A stretch of 64,000 nt of DNA, taken from the NCBI GenBank assembly GCA_032164295.1, contig JAJHTX010000003.1, positions 1,736,001-1,800,000 of the forward strand, read 5' to 3'. Positions 48,640 to 57,981 of the stretch are shown here, piece by piece. Each line of letters starts with the position of its first letter. Position 1 is the stretch's first letter. Below the pieces are notes generated by a model. That model searched no databases, had not been told where the DNA came from, and saw only the letters and a list, made by a program, of their open reading frames with translations. This stretch comes from Inonotus obliquus. Its lineage: Eukaryota > Basidiomycota > Agaricomycetes > Hymenochaetales > Hymenochaetaceae. Position numbers and translations under genes: made by a program.

Positions 48640-49235
48640 AGCTACCTGAGAGCATCCGCGACGGAGATACGCAAAATCGCAGCTTGGGTGGCCGTGAGCA
48701 CAGTGCCAGGATAGGCTCTCTAGCGTGCCAATCTTGGAAATGATGGGCAGGAGCAGATCTTCGCGCAGTCCACTCTCCTTCAATGTCAGAGACCTTAGTT
48801 GTGGCAAGCGTCTAGGATGGCTACAGAGATCCGCTTCCACTTCTCCAGGCCGCGCACGGGCTTCTGTTCCTCCGAAGCGATACCCGTGATTCCATACATC
48901 ACCAAGTGCGACAACGAGCTCTCTAGTATGGTGACTGGGAAGTGGACTTCTGAGTAGACGCAGGATGGCCGAAGGAGACCTGGCGACAATACGGCCTGCG
49001 AGACGTTGTTGGCTTGGAATTGTCCAAGAACGGTAAACGAGTGAGAGTGCTCGTAGGCAATTTGCTCTTTGTCGCTCTGGTGCATCGAACGATGGAATTT
49101 GAGGCTGTAGCGGTTCATCGATCAGGTCGCGGTCTGTGGCAATAGAATTCAGAATACGTTCCAGGATATGGTATCCTTCCTTCAAAGGTTCCCGAGGATA
49201 TTCCAGTGGAAGAGCTGTCACCGACGAAAGGCAAT
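48640..49235 (-). pseudogene. F-box/LRR-type gene fragment
   Basis: The minus strand encodes an F-box-like start ([18 protein letters not shown]) with NCLRALSLVYRSWTIPSQQR, and later LRR-like text (LPQLRSLTLKESGLREDLLL, GTLESLSWHCAHGHPSCDF). At the 3' end a 4 bp difference from the related piece at 51,890 puts it out of frame (AYLRRGCSQ against AYVADALRC). The 5' side ends against a ubiquitin-protease fragment of the opposite strand. F-box proteins are substrate receptors of SCF ligases; this copy is probably dead. Confidence 0.6.
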
Positions 49236-50714
49236 TTGTGTTGGAGTGCGACCCGAACGATTCGCTCCAGGGCGAGAAGGCTCTCAGCCGGTTAGGCCCC
49301 AAGGCAGACCTCTTCGAGATGCACATTCCATCCGAACACGACAAGCTAGGAGCAGGCAGCGCATGGTGTATGGGTCGATGGGAACGCTGGGAATCCCGCG
49401 AACAGGACGAAGGAAATACATCTCTCCTCTTTCCGGGTGATGCATTATACTGCGAATGGGATGATAGTTTCCGTACATACTTCTTCGGGGATGAACCTCA
49501 ATTTGAACATGCCCTTTGGGCCGACCCTCACTGGGGAGAGTTCGCTCATCCGGAGTTCAAAGAGATGCGGGAGGCTTCGGCTGCTCGAAGCAAGAAATAT
49601 ATCTCTTTAGACGATTGCTTGCAGGAGTTTACGAGAGAGGAGCAACTAGGCGAAGATGATCCTTGGTATTGTCCTCAATGCAAAAAGCACCAGCAGGCAA
49701 CGAAGAGGTTTGACGTTTGGACGATTCCTGATGTTCTCTTCGTGCACTTAAAGCGTTTCAGTAACAGTCGGATCCTGCGGGACAAGATAGACGCATTTGT
49801 AGACTTCCCGATAGAAAGTCTTGACCTCACCGCGTATAGCGGGGAGCGAGAGGTTGCTAAGTGACTTCCTGAAGAAGGGCGAGATCTTGGGGCCCTGGGC
49901 CTATCAGACCTGGACGAGCCTCTACTTTATGATCTATTTGCTGTGGATGAGCATATGTGCGGACTCGGAGGAGGCCATTATATCGCGTACGCAAAGAACC
50001 ATGAGAACGGCAAATGGTACCAGTTTGACGACACGCATGTCTCTCTTGCAGAGGCGTCTGATTCTGTGGTAAATACAGGACTTGAAACAAGTTGGTTTGC
50101 CTCTCACCTTACGTGGATAGAACGCAAATGTGTATCTGCTTTTCTACAAGCGCCGAACCACGCGGCCCATTGGCGGGAAGACCTTCGAGAAAGTCAACGA
50201 AACGAGGCAAAAATTGCTTAAGAACGAGTCTGAGGGCGTCAAGGCAGAAGTTCAGCTCCCGACGCCACCCGACGACGACGACGACGAGCTTCGGTTGAAA
50301 TACCCAAGGACCATTCTCTCAGGCAAGTCTCGCTGGTTAACTTTAAACGCGTCTCCTTCACCTTTCAGGGCAGAAAATGATGAGAACGCGCCAGACATCG
50401 AGAGTGATCCCGAGCTCGAACGTCCACGAATAGGACCTCAGTTAGAAGATATTCGTTTCCCTGCAGGCGCCCTTGGCACGCTCACTCCGGACCCTCTTGA
50501 CATGGCTAGACGCTCTTATGCCTTCCCAGATCCCCAAAGCATAGTTAGCTCTCCGGCGTCGTCAAATGCAGCGGACGCAGGCGACTCTCCAGAAATGATG
50601 GACCTTGCCAGTTTGGACGACATTGACATCTCGTCACAAGACGAAACGAAACGCAAAGACGGCGATACAGAGATCCCAGTGAGCAAGAGCGTACTTCATG
50701 ACATTGATTTGTAG
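49236..50714 (+). pseudogene. Ubiquitin-specific protease C-terminal part with in-frame stop
   Basis: Remnant of a USP4/USP15/Ubp12-like deubiquitinase. Visible: zinc ribbon half [19 protein letters not shown], core [20 protein letters not shown], and the catalytic His box [20 protein letters not shown]. The Cys box and the rest of the N-terminal half are missing because homology starts only near 49,236. An in-frame TGA at 49,862-49,864 interrupts REVAK-LPEEG, where related proteins have Arg (CGA). After an intron at 50,069-50,120 the frame continues as [15 protein letters not shown] and a disordered acidic tail to 50,714. Confidence 0.85.
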
Positions 50715-51212
50715 TTGTGTTGTCATGAGATTTACCATAGACGCATTGCCATTTTCTTTATTTTTATTGACGACGAACATGGCCACCATTTCTGCATACA
50801 TGCCTCACTAGCGTTTGCATGAGTGATTTTGTCTCGATTCATTTTTTTCCTCTTATGTGTTCACTGTAACTTATTTGAATTTCAATCTATATACTAGTAA
50901 CTGATATAAATATCTAAGTACCAAGTATCTGAGCTCGCGGACTCGCCGTATTGTAGAAGGGGAAAACGTCACCTACTTATCGTAGGCGCATGCAAAAACC
51001 TTCACGGCGGTTTAAATATGTGAACGATGTGGTCAGTGGCAGAGAGGAAGAACCCGTCATAATGTGTGATATGCGGGAAAAGCGTCCGCCCATGCTGGCA
51101 TTCCATTAGCCTGCCGAATGGTGTCCTTGGACAATCTGCGTCTCTATCCGCAAGGCGGCTCATTGTCTCCCCTACATCTGCTACCCCCGCTAGTAATCGC
51201 AGCGCAGTCACT
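50715..51212. other. Spacer
   Basis: 3' flank of the protease remnant; no gene recognised. Confidence 0.45.
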
Positions 51213-51875
51213 TCACCCGCCCTTGATATATTGGTATGGGTTACGCCGTGTGGTGAAAGGCCCGCTTGTTGAATAAACAATCGCTAGGACGGGGTCTCCA
51301 TCGTATGATGTCGCGCGGTGCCGTTCTCCTGAATCACCTCCTTCCAAGCGCGTCCGCTGGTACTTCAGTAATTTGAAGTAATGAATCGTGGGCAACGTCT
51401 CGAATTCATCCACATAAATATCCTCGATAGGCCCGCGAAGTGTCGTGATCGCTGCCATACGTGCCTCCTCAACCAGTTTATACCGACAAGCAATCGCATA
51501 CACTCTCGCAGCCTGCGTCTCCAACACCTTCTCCGATACCAAAACACCACACAAACCCTGAACAGCAGCCTCCATCTCGTACTTCGTCGCCGCAGTCAAC
51601 GAACTCGAAACAACTCAACGATAGGATTCCTACCGGGATACCAAAACGCAATAGCGTATCTAGCGTTCTACTATCTTCGGGGACATCGATTATAGGCAGG
51701 TTGTTTTAATCTTCGGCATGAGATGAGGAAGAGAGAATAACGACTGAAAGAACGGAGAATGCGATAGCGAGGATAACTTTTATTACATAGAACGATGAGC
51801 GCAGAATTGCATCGCCATTTGGTGGAGTGACACCTTCATTTGCGCAGACATTGAAGTAAGTACTACAAAAACGAG
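51213..51875 (-). pseudogene. BTB/POZ gene remnant
   Basis: Minus-strand pieces in different frames: FNVCANEGVTPPNGDAILRSS and FYVIKVILAIAFSVL (51,700-51,875), NLPIIDVPEDSRTLDTLLRF (51,620-51,720), and AATKYEMEAAVQGLCGVLVS with YAIACRYKLVEEARMAAITT (51,213-51,599). Order and content match a basidiomycete BTB domain and its following helices, but a stop and frame changes separate the parts. It belongs to a different BTB subgroup from the trio at 33-39 kb. Confidence 0.75.
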
Positions 51876-51889
51876 TCTGATAAGCGTGA

Positions 51890-52265
51890 CGGAACTGTGC
51901 TCACGGCTACCCAAGCTGCGATTTTGCGTATGTCGCGGATGCTCTCAGGTGCCTGCCGAACCTATCGAATTTAGAAATCAGTGGCTGGAGCTTCCAAACA
52001 TTAGCCTCTTCGACGGCAGCTCACGGACCTTCGCATCTGTATGTTACCAGGAGACATGCAACTGAATCGAGTTGGTTGGCTCCTTCAGTCGCTCGCTGTC
52101 GACGGACGGAGGACAAAGTTGACGTCCATAACACTAATCGGCATTCTCAGGATTGCGGAAGTCTCGTTGAATTCAATCTGGCCCAGACTCTGTTACAAGC
52201 GTCAGACAATTGCACACACAGGGCCAATAACTGAGTTTCTGGATATCATCCCTGCGAGCCGGTGA
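51890..52265 (+). pseudogene. Second F-box/LRR fragment
   Basis: 51,896-51,955 is nearly the same sequence as 48,640-48,705 in opposite orientation (CACGGCTACCCAAGCTGCGA, GTCGCGGATGCTCTCAGG). It reads CAHGYPSCDFAYVADALRC and LPNLSNLEISGWSF. Further downstream a frame continues to 52,265 (EFLDIIPASR) without clear homology. A piece of a leucine-rich F-box gene, not complete. Confidence 0.5.
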
Positions 52266-52579
52266 GTCATCCCTGCCCGCTCGGTGTAATATATGGTTAG
52301 TCATTCTACACAAGGTGATTCACTGAACCCTGTAGATGGCATCATTTTCTTCTATTTTTACTGCTTTACGTCATTGGAAGATTGACGCATACGTCACCTA
52401 ACTGGAACAAATGCATATATAAGACACTCTCTTCCGTTCATCTTAGACATATCCTATCCCCTTCAGTTTCGGTACACAACCACACATGGCCCTCGTGTCT
52501 CGTGACTTTTCCTCCGACCGCACCCGCAAGTCATACGCTTGGATCTACCCCGCCCCCTCTTTACCCCACAAGACGAACA

Positions 52580-54021
52580 ATGAACGACAACGTCCCCCTT
52601 TCGCCCGACTCCACTTCCACCGGCAGCGGGGGCACCTCAACAACATCTTCCCCGCCGACATGTTTTGATGGCTCTCAAGAAGTATCACAGGTATTCTCCG
52701 ACGCCTCACCACAGCAAAGTAAGTTAATTGCAGTCCTATTCATGCCCTTTCTTATTGGATTATAGAAAATGACGGAGACGATGATATCATCGTATCATGT
52801 CTTGAGGATTGTAGAAAGTCGTTTGAATTGTGGCGTTCGTCAAAGTTCAGAAAAGTGCGTCTGTCTTCCATGCGGGACCCCGTACTTTTTTTTAACAACT
52901 CTTTAGAACTTCAAAATCCCGGATGAGATATATTGGCGTCTTGCAAATTTTGATTCTATAGCCGCGACGTTCGATAATCTCCCTGTAGGTACATTTTACG
53001 TTGCTATAAAGTTAAGATCTGAACTTCTTTAGATAACGTTCCTTCCCTCGAGTACCGACGATGTGATAGGGTTGGTTATACTGGATGACAAGGCGCATCT
53101 CGATCTCGATCTCCAGGACGGTACTATTCACGAATTCCCTAGATCGCTCCTCGAACGGCCTATAAAGGCACTCGAGAGCCAAGTTTTCCGCATGCTATGC
53201 GAGGTGGTTCCCGGATATGATAATGCGTCAACTACGGGAGAAAAAAATTACACGGTGAGATTATTATCCTATATGAGAAGAACTGCTTATAACATTGATG
53301 AAATTAGATAGATACAAATTTAGACTTCAATCTCTCGGCAGTAACCCAAGGCGAGCAAAACCTGGGCGACTCTAAACGTTATTGGATACCGGATATAGCA
53401 ATCTGTTTGTTCGGCGATCCTTGTATAGTCATTGAGGTAGCGTCATCGCAGAACATGCAAAACCTATTGGATCGAGGGATTCAATGGTTTCGATGCAAGT
53501 CTGTAAAGTTGGTTATTCTGGTCAAAATCTGCGAATCTGTCTACGAGAGAGGTGGTGCACGACCCACTCCAGCTGGCGAAGAGTTACTGTCTGGCTACGA
53601 CTTTAACAGACGATACAATCAGGAGACATCATCTTTCATGATTGAAGGAGCTCATCGTCGTTTTGCTGGAAATCTTGCCGTAGAGGGTACAATTTTCTGG
53701 AGAGAAAACGATACTATATTCCACCATACTGTGAGTCACAATTTTTACTGGTACTATCATGTCACTTAGCCTTCTTTTTAGGAACTTGATCGTAACTTGC
53801 TAGATGAAGACGACGTAAATGTATTCAACGATCTGTTACAAAGACGTTTACGTGTCGTTCGTCAGGAGTTGAGCCTTCCCGACGCTTTTGACATTGTCTT
53901 TGACAATCGCTACTTGGAGGATGTTCTGCATAACGCATATATGGAAACGTCGTATCGCCGTTACACTGATTGGTATGGAGGACTCAGCACACCCGCACTT
54001 CCTAGACAGGTGTATGACTGA
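52580..54021 (+). CDS. PD-(D/E)XK/Uma2-like domain protein, function unknown
   Basis: Intact gene among remnants. Exons 52580-52718, 52766-52854, 52907-52984, 53033-53254, 53308-53730 and 53782-54021 join in phase to 396 residues. The N-terminus is Ser/Thr/Pro-rich. Residues about 70-175 hold an alpha/beta region (LLERPIKALESQVFRMLCEV). The core near residues 197-245 reads RYWIPDIAICLFGDPCIVIE followed by VASSQ and ILVKICES: a Pro-Asp pair (204-205), then Glu219 in a beta strand with EVxSSQ, as in Uma2-type nuclease-like folds. The usual Lys of the ExK motif is replaced (E-V-A), so catalysis is uncertain. The C-terminal 150 residues are acidic and unassigned. The fold call is inferred from motif spacing only. 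Confidence 0.7.
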
Positions 54022-54457
54022 AATCTGTTTCGTAATCTCATGTGGCTGCAGAATGGAACGGCTTAGATTGTACTGTTTCTTTGTCATCGGCTCGTCATTG
54101 TCTCGTTCTTACCTACACAACGCCTGTATTCTGTACGTTATAATTTATTCGAACAAACGGTAAATAGAGTAGAAGTATTGCTATTTACATAAGCAGGCTA
54201 ATGGAATTGTATTTATGCGTAAGAAAATATAAACACCAAACACGGTCGAGGTCAAGATTAAATCTAGAGATTCTTGCGGCGCGTGATACGCAATCATTCT
54301 CTATTGCGCCACTATTGGGAGAACCTTGATGTTACTTATTGCCGGGTTGTTTGGGATAGGGACTATGTCTCTAGATTGATTAATGAATAATCATAAAAAG
54401 TTGCCGTTCTGGCACCACCGAACGAACAATGCACATGCGATTCGATTCGTGTGATCA
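54022..54457. other. Spacer
   Basis: 3' flanks of the two converging genes; no gene recognised. Confidence 0.45.
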
Positions 54458-54990
54458 CTATAGAAAACAGGTGAACACGTTTACTAACCAAGCCTCAGTG
54501 ATCTCACGAAGTCGGCGAATAGTACTGAAAACGAAGAGCGTTAAGCCCCTGACAAACGACGAGTAAGCTCGAAACGCACCTTCTAACAAATGCCGCAGTA
54601 GCTGACGAGACTGTCCAAGCACCTCCTGCAATAACTTTCTTACATCCCCTACACTCCCAAATGCCCACAGCTGTTCGCTTTACAAAGTCCTACGGGGTAG
54701 TCATCTCACTCTGAGATAAAACTTGCAACTAGGGTAACCCTTGCCTTTCCGCAGAAGGTGCAAGTGTAACGAGCATGCTGAGTAATCTCCATCTTTTTAA
54801 CCTGCTTGCGCAAGGAAGCACCATAACGCTATTCCGCACGATCCGTGTCAGTTCAAGTGTCTCGACTTGCATGTTGGACGTTGATCCACAGTGGCGTATT
54901 TGCCAGTAACTCCGACCTTGCGAGTACGTTTCGTCTGCGGAAAACGCAGTCAGTATAGGCTTTACATCTAACTATATCTTGGCTCACCAT
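54458..54990 (-). CDS. RPL43: 60S ribosomal protein eL43 (L37a)
   Basis: Cytosolic large-subunit ribosomal protein. Five exons: 54988-54990 (only the ATG), 54890-54934, 54745-54828, 54580-54689 and 54458-54524, in phase, 102 residues. Sequence: [20 protein letters not shown] at the start, [20 protein letters not shown], then [20 protein letters not shown] and [17 protein letters not shown]. The zinc finger has two CxxC pairs (CTFC and CRGC). The intron after CGK begins with GC (AAG then GCAAGG). The C-terminus runs about ten residues beyond the usual end ([11 protein letters not shown]) because the normal stop after ITE is absent. Confidence 0.93.
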
Positions 54991-55009
54991 TTTTCCTGAG
55001 GACTGGTCG

Positions 55010-55528
55010 TTGCTGCTGGTGACTTCAGTCAGGGGGTTCGTGTCTGTCGATCGGGATTCGGGATCAAATCAGGTAATGCTGTATAGTTTGCGATTCGCAC
55101 GCACGATTCGGCATAGGGGCTACACGAGCTACTGTACTGCAGATATCGGCAACAAGATTGAGGAGGAGAAATGGGCGTCGACGCTGGCTTCAATAGTCTG
55201 TAAATGCACTAATAGTTCATCCAGAAAATGCGCATTCTATGCTGCGGTGTGGTGGAAAACTCTCGTTACTGATTGGGCTATTCCATATGCTGGACTTTAC
55301 CCCCTTCAAACGATTCTACACTCAGTGCCCGACATCGAGACTATACGAGGCAAGGCAGGGTGCGAAGCCTGCAAGACAAGTATGACTGCGCAATGGAGCC
55401 CTGCTATCACATCCCTTCGCGAGATGTTTGTTCGCGTGGCAACCGATGTGAGTAACGAACTGCAGCTTGCGTTTCCGCTAGATATAAACTCGCTTCAGTT
55501 TCATTCAGATTGCTTCCGAGGAGATTGA
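55010..55528 (+). CDS. Hypothetical protein, possible BTB-gene tail
   Basis: Single open frame of 172 residues. Its last third (GKAGCEACKTSMTAQWSPAI, REMFVRVATDV) resembles the Cys-containing helical tail of Agaricomycete BTB proteins (CxxC followed by W and an amphipathic helix). No BTB domain precedes it. The frame starts 20 bp from the eL43 start codon, so the start is doubtful. Probably a gene remnant. Confidence 0.4.
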   Translation: MLLVTSVRGFVSVDRDSGSNQVMLYSLRFARTIRHRGYTSYCTADIGNKIEEEKWASTLASIVCKCTNSSSRKCAFYAAVWWKTLVTDWAIPYAGLYPLQTILHSVPDIETIRGKAGCEACKTSMTAQWSPAITSLREMFVRVATDVSNELQLAFPLDINSLQFHSDCFRGD

Positions 55529-57981
55529 CTTTTGATGCACGCTTCGAGAGATGTTGCGTACGATTGGTCACATATGCGTTTCCTGCCTTCCGTTACGCTC
55601 GAGATTGATATTGTCAAGCTATTGCTGATTCAGATTATGCAAGTAGAATTGATTGATAAGTGGATAAAGGACTTGCTTTGAATGTGATAAGAATAAGAAG
55701 TAGTTTCGGTCTGTTTCGTTGACATTGAGCAATGGTACTAGTATTGACTGTTTGTCTGCAAACGTTATTAATAGCTGCCGATTTGATAGGAACACAATGA
55801 ATTCCGTTCGGTAGGAAGGAGAGAAGATTCACATTGGACGATAAGCAGTACCGAAAACCGAGAGAGTTTGATGTGATTGCTTCAGTTGCTTTAAAACTCG
55901 CCGAACGAGGCGGTCCGATGAATCAGCTGAGTCCTCCTCGAGTACTCAGCGTGCATAGAGATGAGAGCTTGAGTGTCCGGACGGTAACTTCGAATGAAGC
56001 CGCAAACATATCGTATATTCCAGATGCAGGTATATCTGAAAAACCGTGTTGAGTAACGAGGTAGCCAAGAGGACTTAGACTTAAGACCCGAGAGGATTGG
56101 GAAAAGCGAGGTCAAGTGACCGACGATCGCTCGAATGACTATGCACTGAGCACTCGCCTAGGTTGACGCGGAAGAATACGCTAAAAGTCCTCGGAGAAGA
56201 ATACGCGACGATACAGTTCGCCTCCTGCTTTTTCGGAGGGGATAAGATAAGACGGGGATTGAAGCGACCGTCGGTTCCGCAGCCCGCGCGAGCAAGACTC
56301 CCTATGAAGGAGTCTGTCGGTTAAGCAGAGATCGCGATCCTCTCGAGGAGACAGATTCTGTCAAAGGACGTAAGAAAAGGTTCCGTAGGATGTGAATGGC
56401 TAAATTGATCGAGACGGAGTCAAGAGTTGTGCGAGCAGTCCAGCAGTAGAAACGAAAGTACTCTGGAAGTATTTATTGAGAAGATGATCGTGAGGAGCTT
56501 GGCAGTACGGCATCATTGACGAATATGAGTTGCGCTTCGAGCGGATCGAAGGTGTTGCTGATTTGGAAGTATAGGGCCTCATGAATGACGAAGCGTGGAC
56601 ATACCGCGGATTCATTAGTAACGGAGCGGGTGAACTTTTGGGAGAGAACGGAAGCGCTTCAAGTATGTTGCACTGATCCGTTGACGAAGTCCAGGGACGA
56701 AGAGAGCGGACATCAAGGTTAGTTTGTCATCTGCTAGAAGATGAAATAAGAATGCCGTTGAGGTCCTGGCCTGGGATAGGCACGTGCAAGTATCAAAAGT
56801 TGATTGCAGAGACAAAACGAGTCTCTGCTCGTAGAACACAAGCGATACGCTTCGCGGATAGGAGAGCAATCTAGAGAAGGCTGTCGATAGTGGACTAGAA
56901 GAACTTCTTCCACCAACATATCGAAGAAGGCCGGCGAGGCTGAGTGGTACTAGTACCAGGCGGCTGTTACCAGAAAGACCGAGACGGTATCCGGGTAAAG
57001 CGTGCTGAATCGCTGATACACATGTACGACTATTCTTTTCTCGGCGAAAACGCGCGTGAAGTTGGAGCTTCGGGAACGGAAGATATTGGAGAAATAGGAA
57101 AAAGCAGGCTGGCAGGCTGAAGGTGCTTGGAGCCGGCTATAAGACGACCAGCCTACAAACTGCATGCCTTGAGTAGCGATAAAGAGGATGCGAGGTGTCG
57201 GTCTCGTCGTTCTACTCGTAGCTTCGCGAAGCGAAGCGAGACGGATGCCGGTTGTGTTGCGAAAAAGCGGCTTACCACCATGTATTGTACGGAGGATTCC
57301 GCATCCTGGATTTTCTTTTCATTTTTTGACGTGGCTCAGCTGCAGTCGACGGAAGCATCTGTAAAAACAGTGTCAGCGTTCGTTGTCACGCCGACACTCA
57401 CTCTATCCCGTCCGCTGCTCTTCCTAATTGACACCATATCCTCGTCGTCGAGGTATCCATACAACACAACTGAATAGCTCTTATGACATAAAATAAGAGA
57501 GTGAAGAACACAGGAGACGGTGCCGGCAGTGACTGTTATTTGTGCTTACTGCAACCCGTCCATACAATAATCACACGGTGTGACAAGAGCAGTCACTGTG
57601 ACCGTCACATCTCACTGCCAGTCGAGTCGTTGTGTCTCCCGTCCCGCCCTCGCCGCCCCCGACGTATCCTTCCCTGGACTCCCACTCTCCTCTCCCTCCC
57701 CTTCCCATCAACATCATCAACATCAACACATTTCCTCGGCGTCATCGCCCACAGTCGGGTGTTGTTGCTCACTATTTGTTCTCTAGCCCACCTGGGCCTT
57801 GTGACTTGGGTCTGAGCTTCGATACTGCCTCAGCTCTTCCTTCCACTCCCATCACTGCTATTCCTACTCTTGCTCGACATCCTCCTACCCCTCCCTCCTC
57901 CGCATCCTTTATTGTTGCTTGTTTCCTCCTCATCACTGGCCCCTCATCGCCATATAATCCTTCATTGCTCGTCTGCGCGGC
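55529..57981. other. Long region without recognisable genes
   Basis: About 2.4 kb. Short open frames occur on both strands but none shows domain-like composition, splice chains or homology I recognise. The last 450 bp is pyrimidine-rich and is the probable promoter and leader of the LisH gene. Confidence 0.5.

Noticed and set aside
49136..49235. Extending the ubiquitin protease upstream through an open frame
   Set aside because: The amino acids there do not resemble the family; the same DNA on the other strand encodes the F-box start, so a junction is more likely.
50323..50368. A textbook-looking GC-AG intron (GCAAGT...TTTCAG, 46 nt) in the protease remnant
   Set aside because: Removing 46 nt breaks the long frame that continues to 50,714; reading through keeps it open.
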